Shown: positions 33,701 through 42,495, numbered from the stretch's first letter. The stretch: 64,000 bases of DNA from Streptomyces globosus (GCF_003325375.1 NZ_CP030862.1:5771501-5835500); one strand, 5' to 3'. The notes: generated by a model not told the origin, from the sequence alone. Numbers and translations are program-made.

Positions 33701-34129
33701 GGCGTCTCGCGCCTCGACGTGGCCATCGGCAAGACCTCGGACACCGGCGCCGACCTCGACCTCGACGTCTTCAAGGACGGCGTGAAGGTCGGCTCCTCCG
33801 CCGACGGCGACTCCGAGGAGACCGTGAGCCTGGTGAACCCTGGCGCCGGCACCTACACCATCGTGGTCACCGGCTACGCGGTTCCGGCCGGCTCCACCGC
33901 GTACGACTACCGCGACGTGTACTTCTCCTCCGCCCTGGGCTCCGTCCAGGTCGACGAGAACGCCGCGGTGAACCTCGCGAACGGCGCCTCGGCGAGCGTC
34001 TCGGCGAACGTCGTGGCGGGCAGCCCGGCGCCCGAGGGCCGGCAGTTCTTCGGCGAGGTCAAGCTGCTGAACGCCCGCGGCACCGCCGCCGGCACCGGCA
34101 GCGTCCAGATCGAGAAGGTCGCCTCCTGA
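30800..34129 (+). CDS. Large secreted subtilisin-family (S8) protease
   Basis: A 1,109-residue extracellular protease. A Sec signal peptide (RRVARVAAAAG to MPAFA, cleaved near residue 38) is followed by a propeptide/inhibitor-like segment (about 70-150). The S8 domain has D212 (ILDSGVD), H394 (EHGSHVAG), oxyanion N492 (SAGNEGP) and S590 (GTSMSSP). The 182-residue gap between Asp and His holds an unusual insertion with repeated Asp-rich, calcium-site-like pieces (NRDGDTTDRFG, DTDQDGDFTNN). Beta-rich C-terminal domains follow. ATG 30,800 is chosen because GGG lies 6 bases upstream; the ATG at 30,794 touches it. Two small hairpins (30,576-30,590 and near 30,620) lie in the 274-bp upstream gap. 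Confidence 0.92.
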   Translation: MTFESPSSISGARRVARVAAAAGLVAALAGAGAMPAFAEPAPGTGAAGTGPAVKSADQKLGSADAELLQEAKAKGEATVTVMVATAPGQTKQVTDQIAAVKGASVGQANDKLGYVRATLPTGKAEAALKAASKLSSVHAMDLKHEIRLPDPRPDAGRESGAGKKTAPGSFAAPDKNTPAKNPYNPSFETGSVDFVANNPQADGRGVTIGILDSGVDVAHPALQQTTTGERKIVDWVTATDPITDNDGTWRAQITPVTSSGGSFAAGGQSWKAPEGSFQWSRFSESITANGDMKGDVNRDGDTTDRFGMLYDPAAGTVRVDTDQDGDFTNNEPMKPYKDGFQIGWFGTDNPATAVAERIPFVIQIRKDVPMDPLGGDWVGKKADFVNIGIIESEHGSHVAGITAANGLFGGKMNGQAPGAKLVSSRACSWSGGCTNVALTEGMIDLVVNRGVDIVNMSIGGLPALNDGNNARAELYKNLIDTYGVQLVISAGNEGPGVNTIGDPGLADKVISVGAAVSKETWAANYGSGVDKKYAMFPFSSRGPREDGGFTPTLTAPGAAINTIQTWLPGAPVKEAGYDLPAGYGMLQGTSMSSPQAAGAGALLLSAAKQHNIKLTPAALRIALTSTAKTIKDVPAHAQGAGLIDVNAAWESVQRDAKANDFTVKAPVDTAIDQFLKTPGFGTGIYDREGGLKVGKKKVYNVVVTRTTGVKYGTRHNLSWRNNDGTFKVIGGYDYVTLPLNKPVTIKVEAKAKTAGVHSGILQLDDENTEGIDKQVLATVVAAAPLAKPSFTFSDTSSVQRNSHKSYFVTVPQGAKSLEVALGGLAAGSQTRFISIHPYGLGVEDSSTTQCYPNYDNPANKCRPDLRSYENPQPGVWEIEVESRRTSPLLDNPFKLDVSILGAAFDPAVQVLPEVKQGTPAPVQWTVKNDAAAISGGKLQGGSLGSAKVARPTIADGEQQTTTVTVGEGVSRLDVAIGKTSDTGADLDLDVFKDGVKVGSSADGDSEETVSLVNPGAGTYTIVVTGYAVPAGSTAYDYRDVYFSSALGSVQVDENAAVNLANGASASVSANVVAGSPAPEGRQFFGEVKLLNARGTAAGTGSVQIEKVAS

Positions 34130-34143
34130 CCTGACCGTGTGGC

Positions 34144-34176
34144 GAAGGGGCGGGTGCCGACGGCGCCCGCCCCTTC
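34144..34176 (+). terminator. Hairpin after the S8 protease
   Basis: GAAGGGGCGGG (34,144-34,154) pairs perfectly with CCCGCCCCTTC (34,166-34,176), 15 bp after the protease stop codon; the loop can pair further. Confidence 0.72.
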
Positions 34177-34337
34177 CGCTTGCCCCGCCGCCGCGCCGGG
34201 ACCAGCCCCGACCTGCGCAGACGTCCGCCGAGCCCGGAACATCGTCCGCTCCTCGGACAATGGATTGGACAAGCCTTGTGGGGTCGAACGCATGATGGCT
34301 CCACGCGCCCGAGTCGTACGCACCAAAAGGAGTCACC

Positions 34338-35369
34338 GTGAGGGTTGGAATCGTCGGAGCCACCGGCCAGGTCGGCGGAGTCATGCTCAGCATCCTGGCC
34401 GAGCGCAAGTTCCCGGTCGACGAGCTGCGCCTCTTCGCCTCCGCCCGCTCCGCGGGCTCCACCCTGGAGTGGCAGGGCCGGGAGATCACCGTCGAGGACG
34501 CCGCCACGGCCGACTACAGCGGCCTGGACATCGTGCTGTTCTCCGCGGGCGGCGCCACCTCCAAGGCCCTCGCCGAGAAGGTCGCCTCCCAGGGCGCCGT
34601 GGTGATCGACAACTCCTCCGCCTGGCGCCGCGACCCCGAGGTGCCGCTCGTCGTCTCCGAGGTGAACCCCCACGCGGTCGCGAACCGCCCCAAGGGCATC
34701 ATCGCCAACCCGAACTGCACCACCATGGCCGCCATGCCGGTGCTGCGCCCCCTCCACGACGAGGCCGGGCTGGAGGCGCTGATCGCCACCACCTACCAGG
34801 CCGTGTCGGGCTCCGGCCTCGCCGGCGTCGCCGAGCTCGACGGCCAGGTGAAGCAGGTCGCCGAGCGGGCCGCCGAGCTGGCCCACGACGGCGGGGCCGT
34901 CGACTTCCCGGAGCCGGGCGTCTACAAGCGCCCCATCGCCTTCAACGTGCTCCCGCTGGCCGGCTCGATCGTGGACGACGGCTCCTTCGAGACCGACGAG
35001 GAGCAGAAGCTCCGCAACGAGTCCCGCAAGATCCTGGAGATCCCGGACCTGAAGGTCTCGGGCACCTGCGTGCGCGTCCCCGTCTTCTCGGGCCACTCCC
35101 TCCAGGTCAACGCCCGCTTCGCCCGCCCGATCAGCGTGGAGCGCGCCTACGAGCTGCTGAAGGACGCGCCGGGCGTCGAGCTGTCGGAGATCCCGACCCC
35201 CCTCCAGGCCGCCGGCAGGGACGCCTCGTACGTGGGCCGCATCCGCGTCGACGAGACCGTCGAGCACGGCCTCGCGCTCTTCCTCTCGGGCGACAACCTG
35301 CGCAAGGGCGCCGCGCTGAACGCGGTGCAGATCGCGGAGCTCGTCGCCGAGGAGCTCGGCCGGTCCTGA
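34338..35369 (+). CDS. asd: Aspartate-semialdehyde dehydrogenase
   Basis: A 343-residue NADP-dependent enzyme that reduces aspartyl phosphate to aspartate semialdehyde, the branch point to lysine, threonine, methionine and diaminopimelate. The nucleotide-binding GIVGATGQVGG is at residues 4-14, the catalytic thiol C127 in NPNCTTM and H253 in FSGHSLQ. GTG 34,338 has AAGGAG 5 bases before it. The usual partner, aspartokinase, is not adjacent; Streptomyces often carry a second asd next to it elsewhere. Confidence 0.94.
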   Translation: MRVGIVGATGQVGGVMLSILAERKFPVDELRLFASARSAGSTLEWQGREITVEDAATADYSGLDIVLFSAGGATSKALAEKVASQGAVVIDNSSAWRRDPEVPLVVSEVNPHAVANRPKGIIANPNCTTMAAMPVLRPLHDEAGLEALIATTYQAVSGSGLAGVAELDGQVKQVAERAAELAHDGGAVDFPEPGVYKRPIAFNVLPLAGSIVDDGSFETDEEQKLRNESRKILEIPDLKVSGTCVRVPVFSGHSLQVNARFARPISVERAYELLKDAPGVELSEIPTPLQAAGRDASYVGRIRVDETVEHGLALFLSGDNLRKGAALNAVQIAELVAEELGRS

Positions 35370-35509
35370 CTCCGGCGCGCAGGGGTGGTGCCGGGTGCCG
35401 GTGCCACCCCTGCGGCGTACCCGGGGCGGCGGCTTCGAATCCGCCGGGTGGAGACCGCTGCGGCATGCAAGGATGACCGCGAACGTCACCATCGAAGGAG
35501 ATGAAACGC

Positions 35510-38095
35510 GTGCCTGGCACGAATCTGACCCGTGAAGAGGCTCAGCAGCGGGCGAAGCTGCTCAGCGTCGATTCGTACGAGATCGACCTCGATCTGAGCG
35601 GCGCGCAGGAGGGCGGTACGTACCCCTCCGTGACGACCGTGCGGTTCCAGAGCGCCGAGGCGGGCGCCGAGACCTTCATCGACCTGGTCGCCCCGGCCGT
35701 GCACGAGGTCGTCCTGAACGGCAAGTCCCTGGACGTCGCCGCCGTCTTCCGGGACTCCCGCATCCGGCTGCCGCACCTCCTCCAGGGTGCCAACGAGCTG
35801 AAGGTCGTCGCGGACTGCGCGTACACCAACACGGGCGAGGGCCTGCACCGCTTCGTCGACCCGGTCGACCAGCAGGCCTACCTGTACACCCAGTTCGAGG
35901 TGCCGGACGCGCGGCGTGTGTTCGCCAGCTTCGAGCAGCCCGACCTGAAGGCGACGTTCCAGTTCACGGTGACGGCACCCGAGGGCTGGACGGTGGTCTC
36001 GAACTCGCCGACGCCGGACGCCGCCGACGTCAAGGACAACGTGTGGCGCTTCGCGCCCACCCCGCGGATCTCGACGTACATCACGGCGCTCGTCGCCGGC
36101 CCGTACCACGCGGTGCACAGCACGTACGAGGGCCCGGACGGCCAGGTCGTGCCGCTCGGCATCTACTGCCGCCCCTCCCTGGCGGAGTTCCTGGACGCCG
36201 ACGCGATCTTCGACGTGACGCGGCAGGGCTTCGACTGGTTCCAGGAGAAGTTCGCCTACGACTACCCGTTCGCCAAGTACGACCAGCTGTTCGTGCCGGA
36301 GTTCAACGCGGGCGCGATGGAGAACGCGGGTGCGGTCACCATCCGCGACCAGTACGTCTTCCGCTCGAAGGTGACGGACGCCGCGTACGAGGTGCGCGCC
36401 GAGACCATCCTCCACGAGCTCGCGCACATGTGGTTCGGCGACCTGGTCACCATGGAGTGGTGGAACGACCTGTGGCTGAACGAGTCGTTCGCGACGTACA
36501 CCTCGATCGCCTGCCAGGCGTACGCGGAGGGCTCGAAGTGGCCCCACGCGTGGACCACCTTCGCCAACTCGATGAAGACGTGGGCCTACCGGCAGGACCA
36601 GCTGCCCTCCACGCACCCGATCATGGCGGACATCCGCGACCTCGACGACGTCCTGGTCAACTTCGACGGGATCACCTACGCCAAGGGCGCGTCGGTCCTC
36701 AAGCAGCTTGTCGCCTACGTCGGCATGGAGGCGTTCTTCAAGGGCGTGCAGGCGTACTTCAAGGCGCACGCCTTCGCCAACACGCGCCTGTCGGACCTGC
36801 TGGGCGCCCTGGAGGAGACCTCCGGCCGCGACCTGGCCGCCTGGTCCAAGGCATGGCTGGAGACCGCCGGCATCAACGTCCTGCGGCCGCGCATCGAGAC
36901 CGGCGCCGACGGCGTGATCACCTCCTTCGCGGTCAGCCAGGAGGCCCCGGCGCTCCCCGCGGGCGCCCAGGGCGAGCCGACGCTGCGCCCGCACCGGATC
37001 GCGATCGGCCTGTACGACCTCGACGGCGGCCGCCTCGTGCGCACCGACCGGATCGAGCTGGACGTCGACGGCGCGCTCACGGAGGTGCCGGAGCTGGTCG
37101 GCCGCGCCCGCCCGGCCGTCGTGCTGCTGAACGACGACGACCTCTCGTACGCCAAGGTGCGCCTCGACGAGGTGTCCCTGGCGAACGTCACGGCGCACCT
37201 GGGCGACTTCACCGACTCGCTGCCCCGCGCGCTGTGCTGGGCGTCGGCGTGGGACATGACCCGCGACGGCGAGCTCGCGACCCGCGACTACCTGGCGCTG
37301 GTCCTGTCGGGCATCGGCAAGGAGTCGGACATCGGCGTCGTGCAGTCGCTGCACCGCCAGGTGAAGCTGGCCCTCGACCTGTACGCCGACCCGGCGTGGC
37401 GCGAGGAGGGCCTGGCCGCGTGGACCGAGGCCGCGCTGGAGCACCTGCGCGCCGCGGAGCCGGGCAGCGACCACCAGCTGGCGTGGGCACGGGCGTTCGC
37501 GGCGACGGCCCGCACCGAGGAGCAGCTGACCTACCTGAAGGCCCTGCTGGACGGCGTGGCCGAGATCGAGGGTCTGGCCGTCGACACCGAGCTGCGCTGG
37601 GCGTTCCTGGAGCGGCTGGCGGCGACCGGCGTCTCCGACGAGGCGGCCATCGCGGCCGAGCTGGAGCGCGACCCCACGGCGGCCGGCGAGCGCCACGCGG
37701 CGACCGCGCGGGCGGCCCGCCCGACGGCCGAGGCGAAGGCCGCGGCCTGGGCTTCGGTGGTGGAGTCCGGCGACCTCCCGAACGCCGTGCAGGAGGCGGT
37801 GATCGGCGGGTTCGTCCAGGCCGACCAGCGCGAGCTGCTGGCCCCGTACACGGAGAAGTACTTCGCGGCGGTCAAGGGCGTCTGGGACAGTCGCAGCCAC
37901 GAGATCGCCCAGCAGGTCGCGGTCGGCCTGTACCCCTCGCTGCAGGTGTCGCAGGGCACCCTCGACGCGACGGACGCCTGGCTGGCCGCGGCCGGGCCGA
38001 ACGCGGCCCTGCGCCGCCTGGTCTCGGAGTCCCGCTCGGGCGTCGAGCGCGCCCTGAAGGCACAGGCCGCCGACGCGGCCGCGGGCCGCGCCTGA
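35510..38095 (+). CDS. pepN: Aminopeptidase N (M1), copy 2
   Basis: An 861-residue M1 zinc aminopeptidase with GAMEN at 268-272, HELAH at 302-306 and the third zinc ligand E325 in LNESF. The C-terminal half is the helical ERAP1-like domain. The start is GTG 35,510, 9 bases behind AAGGAG; the ATG at 35,501 directly abuts that site. It is a paralogue of the gene at 24,771, with the same length and architecture but diverged sequence. Copy 2 (HELAH, TMEWWNDLW) is closer to the general family consensus than copy 1 (HEMAH, TMKWWDDLW). Confidence 0.95.
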   Translation: MPGTNLTREEAQQRAKLLSVDSYEIDLDLSGAQEGGTYPSVTTVRFQSAEAGAETFIDLVAPAVHEVVLNGKSLDVAAVFRDSRIRLPHLLQGANELKVVADCAYTNTGEGLHRFVDPVDQQAYLYTQFEVPDARRVFASFEQPDLKATFQFTVTAPEGWTVVSNSPTPDAADVKDNVWRFAPTPRISTYITALVAGPYHAVHSTYEGPDGQVVPLGIYCRPSLAEFLDADAIFDVTRQGFDWFQEKFAYDYPFAKYDQLFVPEFNAGAMENAGAVTIRDQYVFRSKVTDAAYEVRAETILHELAHMWFGDLVTMEWWNDLWLNESFATYTSIACQAYAEGSKWPHAWTTFANSMKTWAYRQDQLPSTHPIMADIRDLDDVLVNFDGITYAKGASVLKQLVAYVGMEAFFKGVQAYFKAHAFANTRLSDLLGALEETSGRDLAAWSKAWLETAGINVLRPRIETGADGVITSFAVSQEAPALPAGAQGEPTLRPHRIAIGLYDLDGGRLVRTDRIELDVDGALTEVPELVGRARPAVVLLNDDDLSYAKVRLDEVSLANVTAHLGDFTDSLPRALCWASAWDMTRDGELATRDYLALVLSGIGKESDIGVVQSLHRQVKLALDLYADPAWREEGLAAWTEAALEHLRAAEPGSDHQLAWARAFAATARTEEQLTYLKALLDGVAEIEGLAVDTELRWAFLERLAATGVSDEAAIAAELERDPTAAGERHAATARAARPTAEAKAAAWASVVESGDLPNAVQEAVIGGFVQADQRELLAPYTEKYFAAVKGVWDSRSHEIAQQVAVGLYPSLQVSQGTLDATDAWLAAAGPNAALRRLVSESRSGVERALKAQAADAAAGRA

Positions 38096-38110
38096 CGCGC
38101 ACGCAGGTCT

Positions 38111-38153
38111 GCCGGTGCCCCGGCCCCGCCCACGGCGGGGCCGGGGCACCGGC
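38111..38153. terminator. 20-bp perfect hairpin between pepN and the LysR gene
   Basis: Arms 38,111-38,130 and 38,134-38,153 are exact reverse complements with a 3-base loop. This is the strongest hairpin seen here, between two convergent genes. Confidence 0.85.
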
Positions 38154-38182
38154 GCGTACGGGGCCGGGGCGGCGGGTCCGCC

Positions 38183-39100
38183 TCAGGCGGGGTCGGCGGA
38201 CGCCCGGCGGGCAGCCGCCTCCCGCAGCGCGTCCAGGGCCCGGGCGACGGCGGGCGAGGCCTCCGCTCCGCGGCGGGTCGCGGCGATGACGTGCCGGGTG
38301 GGCCGGTCGCGGGCCAGGACGCGGACGGCGACGCCGCCGGCCCGGCCGGACACCATGCGCGGGACGAGGGCGACGCCCATCCCGGCCTCGACCATGGCGA
38401 GGATCGCGGTCCAGCCGGCCGCGGTGTGCGCCTGCTCGGGGACGAAGCCCGCCGCCTCGCAGGCCGTGCGGGCGATCTCCTGCCAGGGCCCGCTGCCGCC
38501 GTAGATCCACGGCTCGCCGGAGAGGTCGGCCAGCCGGAGGTCCGGCGCGTCCGCGAGCGGGTGGTCCCGCGGGAGGGCCACGTCGAGCGGGTCCTCCAGC
38601 AGCACCATGCGGCTGAAGCGGGTGTCGCGCGCGGTGGGGGCGTGGGCCGCGAGCGAGAGGGCCAGGTCGACCGCTCCGGCGGAGAGCAGCTCGTACGACT
38701 CGCCGGCCTCGGTCTCGCGGACGCGCACCTCCAGCCCGGGCCGGGTCTCGCGCAGGATCGCGACGGCCGGGACGACCAGGGCGGGGACTGCGGTGGAGAA
38801 GGCCCCGATGCGGACCTCCCCGGTGTCGCCGGCGAGGTATCCGGCGAGGTCGGCGTCGGCCCGTTCGAGCTGGGCGAAGACGGCGTCGGCGTGCCGCAGC
38901 ACGAGCCGGGCGGCGTCGGTCAGCCGGACCCGGCGGCCGCGCGCCTCCAGCAGCGGGACGCCCAACTGCCGGGCGAGCCCCGCCAGCTGCTGCGAGACGG
39001 CCGAGGGCGTCAGGTGCAGTGTCCCGGCTGTCGCGGTCACGGTGCCCTGTTCGGCCAGGGTCCGCAGGATCCGCAGCTTCTTGATGTCCCACTCGGTCAT
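38183..39100 (-). CDS. LysR-family regulator
   Basis: A 305-residue regulator. The N-terminal helix-turn-helix is at about residues 17-40 (GTVTATAGTLHLTPSAVSQQL), and a periplasmic-binding-like effector domain occupies about 88-295. It follows an EamA transporter gene 10 bp upstream on the same strand, so it may regulate its own operon. The inducer is unknown. Confidence 0.9.
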   Translation of the reverse strand: MTEWDIKKLRILRTLAEQGTVTATAGTLHLTPSAVSQQLAGLARQLGVPLLEARGRRVRLTDAARLVLRHADAVFAQLERADADLAGYLAGDTGEVRIGAFSTAVPALVVPAVAILRETRPGLEVRVRETEAGESYELLSAGAVDLALSLAAHAPTARDTRFSRMVLLEDPLDVALPRDHPLADAPDLRLADLSGEPWIYGGSGPWQEIARTACEAAGFVPEQAHTAAGWTAILAMVEAGMGVALVPRMVSGRAGGVAVRVLARDRPTRHVIAATRRGAEASPAVARALDALREAAARRASADPA

Positions 39101-39110
39101 GGGCCCGAAC

Positions 39111-40061
39111 CTACCGCCGGGCCCCCATTGCGACGCCGCCGAGGATCAGCGCCATGCACAGCAGCTCGGCGGGGCCGGTGCGCTCGCCGAGGAGCAGCAG
39201 GCCGAGCCCCGCGGCGCACACCGGCTGGAGGTGGTAGACGGCGCCGGCGCGGGCCGGGCCGATCAGTGTGACGGCCTTGTTCCAGGCGAGGAAGGCGACC
39301 GCGGAGGACATGACGCCGACGTAGAGGAGCATGCCGGCCGTGCCCGGGGTGGGGGTGAAGCCGCCCTGGAGGTGCAGGGAGACGGCGTAGGCGGGGGCCA
39401 GCATCAGCGCGCCGAGGACGAAGGTGGTCAGGAGGAAGGCCAGGCCGCCGAGTTCGGCGGGCGCACGGCGCAGCAGGGCGCTGTAGGTGGCGAAGGAGAG
39501 GGCGGCGGCGAGCATCCAGAGGTCTCCGGCGCCGAAGCGGGGGATGGGGAAGCCGTCGCCGACGAGGAGCAGGACGCCGGCCAGGGCGGTCAGCAGCCCG
39601 GCGGTGCGGCGCGGGCCGAGGCGTTCCCCGCCGGCGCGGGCGTAGAGGGCCATGACGACCGGCGAGGCGGCCATGATCATGCCCATGTTCGCGGCGGAGG
39701 TGGTCAGTCCGGCCTGGTGGACGAGGGTGTTGTAGAGGGCGACGCCGAAAAGGGAGGCGAGTGCGGTGTGCGCCAGGTGCCGGCGGATCAGGTGCCGCTG
39801 CCGCCATGCCTGCCGGGCGGCGAACGGGGCGACGGCCGCGGCGGCGATGATCCACCGCCAGAAGACGGCCTGGACGGGCGGGACGGTGTCGGCCATGCCG
39901 CGGGTGGCGACGAAGCTGCCGGACCAGACGACCGTGGCGGCCAGGGCGAGGAGTACGCCCGGCCCGGCCGCGCGGGCGGCGGCGTCGCGCAGTGGGCGGG
40001 CGGCGCGGGCGGCGCAGGCGGGCGGGGGCGGGGTGGTGCGGGTCCGGTCCGTGACGGCCAC
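39111..40061 (-). CDS. EamA/DMT-family transporter 1
   Basis: A 316-residue membrane protein with ten helices in two EamA repeats (about 40-165 and 180-310), of the drug/metabolite transporter superfamily. Members export amino acids, sugars or toxins. It starts with GTG at 40,061 behind GGAAGG. A second EamA gene lies 35 bp upstream on the same strand, and the LysR gene follows 10 bp downstream. They differ in sequence and are not a recent duplicate. Confidence 0.88.
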   Translation of the reverse strand: MAVTDRTRTTPPPPACAARAARPLRDAAARAAGPGVLLALAATVVWSGSFVATRGMADTVPPVQAVFWRWIIAAAAVAPFAARQAWRQRHLIRRHLAHTALASLFGVALYNTLVHQAGLTTSAANMGMIMAASPVVMALYARAGGERLGPRRTAGLLTALAGVLLLVGDGFPIPRFGAGDLWMLAAALSFATYSALLRRAPAELGGLAFLLTTFVLGALMLAPAYAVSLHLQGGFTPTPGTAGMLLYVGVMSSAVAFLAWNKAVTLIGPARAGAVYHLQPVCAAGLGLLLLGERTGPAELLCMALILGGVAMGARR

Positions 40062-40096
40062 GGGTCGTCTTTCCTTCCGGTGGGGGCGGTGTGCCC

Positions 40097-41041
40097 CTAC
40101 CGTCGCACCGGCCGATTCATCAGGTCCATCGAAAAGTTTCGACCGTTCTTTTCAGCAGAACTGAACGATCCGCCTGCGCGGGCGGAGGCTCGGGCTGCGA
40201 AGATCTGCCCGGCGACCGTTGCGCCGAAGGCGAGGGCCATCCCGGCGAGCTGCACGGGGGTGAGGTCCTGCCCGAGGACGGCCCAGCCGATGGCCGCGGC
40301 GGTCAGCGGGGACAGCGGGCCGAGCAGGGTGACGGAGGTGGCGCTGAGCTGTCCCATGCCGCGGAACCAGAGCCAGTACGCGATCCCGGTGTTGACCAGC
40401 ATCATGTAGCCGTAGCCGAGGAGGGCCCGGCCGTCGAGCGCGGGCGGAGCCCCTTCGGCGAGTGCGGCGAGGGGGGCGATGGCGAGCCCGCCGGCGGTGA
40501 GCTGCCAGCCGGTGGCGGCGAGCGGGCCGACGCCTGCGGGGCGCCCCCAGCGCTTGGTCATCACGGTGCCGGCGGCCATGGACGCGGAGGAGACGACTCC
40601 GGCGGCGATGCCGAGGGCGTCGAGGCGGGCCTGAGCGGTCAGGACGACCATGCCGACCCCGAACGCGGCGGCGATGGCGGCGAGGACGGTCCGGAGCTCG
40701 GCGCGCTCGCCGAGCAGGACGGCGGCGAGCCCGACGACGAAGAGCGGCCCGGCCGAGCCGAGGACGGCGGCGACCCCGCCCGGTAGGCGGTAGGCGGAGA
40801 GGAAGAGCAGCGGGAAGAAGGCCCCGATGTTGAGGGTGCCGAGTACGGCGGACTTCCACCACCAGCTGCCCGAGGGGAGGGTGCGGGAGAGCGCGGTCAG
40901 CAGCAGTCCGGCGGGCAGGGCCCGCATGGCCGCGGTGAACAGGGGCCGGTCGGGCGGCAGGAGTTCGGTGGCGACGGCGTAGGTGGAGCCCCAGGAGACC
41001 GGGGCGAGGGCGGTCAGGGCGAGGGTGGCGGGGCGGTTCAC
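40097..41041 (-). CDS. EamA/DMT-family transporter 2
   Basis: A 314-residue ten-helix transporter with two EamA repeats. The first helix is LTALAPVSWGSTYAVATELLP and the second-repeat start MAAGTVMTKRWG. GTG 41,041 has GAGGAG 6 bases before it, so the long frame to 41,908 is only antisense to the MFS gene. The last residues (SFSSAEKNGRNFSMD) run into the promoter region of transporter 1, suggesting an overlap of signals. Confidence 0.87.
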   Translation of the reverse strand: MNRPATLALTALAPVSWGSTYAVATELLPPDRPLFTAAMRALPAGLLLTALSRTLPSGSWWWKSAVLGTLNIGAFFPLLFLSAYRLPGGVAAVLGSAGPLFVVGLAAVLLGERAELRTVLAAIAAAFGVGMVVLTAQARLDALGIAAGVVSSASMAAGTVMTKRWGRPAGVGPLAATGWQLTAGGLAIAPLAALAEGAPPALDGRALLGYGYMMLVNTGIAYWLWFRGMGQLSATSVTLLGPLSPLTAAAIGWAVLGQDLTPVQLAGMALAFGATVAGQIFAARASARAGGSFSSAEKNGRNFSMDLMNRPVRR

Positions 41042-41112
41042 GGCGGCTCCTCGGGAGGCGGAGGGGACCGGCGGGCTCGGTGCCGTCGGCGCGGTGGTGC
41101 GGCGGCCGCGGG

Positions 41113-42444
41113 TCAGGGCCGGGCGGACAGCGGCCGGCCGGTGCCCCCTGCCGGGGCTGCCGGGGCTGCCGATGCGGGAGGCCGGGGCGGCTCGGGGTGC
41201 ACGGCGTCCGCCGGGAGGTGCCGCTCCAGGCGTACGAGCGCGAGCGCGCACCCGGCGGCCGCGGCGGCGAGGACGCCCCAGGGCAGCCGGCCGTCGACCG
41301 CCGTCAGGGCGGTGAACAGGGACGGGGCGAGCGCCGTGGCCAGCGAGTACGACAGTTGGTAGGTGGCCAGGTAGCGCCCGCGGACCGCTTCGGGCGCGGC
41401 CGAGACGGACAGGGCCCCGGCGGAGGGGCTGTGCACGAGTTCGCCGAGGGTGTAGACCACGACGATGGCCAGCAGCGCGGCAGCGGTCGCGGACTGGCCG
41501 GGCCGGACCGTGCCGAGCACGGCCTGCCCGGCGAACGCGGCGGCGAAGAGCAGCGCGCCGAGCGCAGCCGAGCGGGTGCGGCGGGCGCCGGAGCGGCGGA
41601 CCCGGGAGGCGACGAGGACGCCGGCGCCGGCGCACAGCGCGGTGTTGACGGTGAACGCGGCGCCGGTCAGCGAGTCCGGGCCGTGCAGCCACGTGGCGAT
41701 GTACAGCGGGAACAGCACCGACAGGGCGGCGTAGCCGAGCGCGGCCAGGAAGTTCGCGGCGGTCAGCCCGAGGAAGGGCCGGTCGCGCAGCACCATCCGG
41801 TATCCGGCCGGGGTCCGGGCGGCCGCGGCGGCCGGGCCCGCGCCGGCGGCGGGGCGGACCCGCGTGACGAGGAGCCCGGCGAGGGCGAAGGCGAGCGCGT
41901 TGCCCCAAGCGGTGTGCGAGAAGGCGGCGGTGCCCCAGACCCCGAGCACTCCGGAGACGATCAGCGCGCCCGCGCCCATCCCGGCGTTCTGCAGGGCGCG
42001 CAGGGAGGCCTGGAGGCGGTCGCGGGCGGATCCGCGGGCCACCTCCCCGATCAGGGACTGCTGGACGACGGGGAAGGACCGGTCGGCCAGCGCGGTCAGG
42101 AGGGCGACCGCGGCGAAGGCGGCCGGGGAGTGGGCGAAGGGGTAGAGCGCGAATCCGGTCGCCCGTACCGCGTAGAGGAGGAGGTTGACGCGCTTGGCCC
42201 CGAACCGGTCGACGGCCGCGCCGGCCGCCGGCATGAAGGCGAGCCCGGCGAGCCCGGTGGCCGTCAGCACGAGGCCGACGACCGCGAAGGAGAGGCCGGT
42301 GACGTGGTGGAAGAAGACCAGGGAGAAGGGGACGTACATGCCGATCCCGACGGCGCTGATGCCGATCCCGGCGAGCAGCGGCCGCTCCCCCGGGAGCCGG
42401 TCCTGCCGTCTGCGCCGCCGCTGCCCCGCCTGCCCGCCTGCCAT
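41113..42444 (-). CDS. MFS transporter
   Basis: A 443-residue, twelve-helix major facilitator, probably a drug/proton antiporter. The first helix is GIGISAVGIGMYVPFSLVFF and the loop 2-3 motif is seen as PAAGAAVDRFGAKRVNL. ATG 42,444 has GGGGGG 4 bases upstream. It is divergent from a MarR regulator, across a gap with a compound palindrome, the usual set-up of a drug exporter controlled by its local repressor. Confidence 0.9.
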   Translation of the reverse strand: MAGGQAGQRRRRRQDRLPGERPLLAGIGISAVGIGMYVPFSLVFFHHVTGLSFAVVGLVLTATGLAGLAFMPAAGAAVDRFGAKRVNLLLYAVRATGFALYPFAHSPAAFAAVALLTALADRSFPVVQQSLIGEVARGSARDRLQASLRALQNAGMGAGALIVSGVLGVWGTAAFSHTAWGNALAFALAGLLVTRVRPAAGAGPAAAAARTPAGYRMVLRDRPFLGLTAANFLAALGYAALSVLFPLYIATWLHGPDSLTGAAFTVNTALCAGAGVLVASRVRRSGARRTRSAALGALLFAAAFAGQAVLGTVRPGQSATAAALLAIVVVYTLGELVHSPSAGALSVSAAPEAVRGRYLATYQLSYSLATALAPSLFTALTAVDGRLPWGVLAAAAAGCALALVRLERHLPADAVHPEPPRPPASAAPAAPAGGTGRPLSARP

Positions 42445-42471
42445 GGTTCCCCCCGAAAATAGATCGACAGC

Positions 42472-42495
42472 AAGTAGCTTACTTGCAAGCTACTT
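42472..42495. promoter_or_regulatory. MarR-type operator between MFS and MarR genes
   Basis: A perfect 9-bp inverted repeat, AAGTAGCTT (42,472-42,480) and AAGCTACTT (42,487-42,495), flanks ACTTGC. A second overlapping repeat, CAAGTA-GCT-TACTTG (42,471-42,485), is hidden in it. Two dimers could bind in staggered fashion. Both genes' starts are within about 60 bp. Confidence 0.8.
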
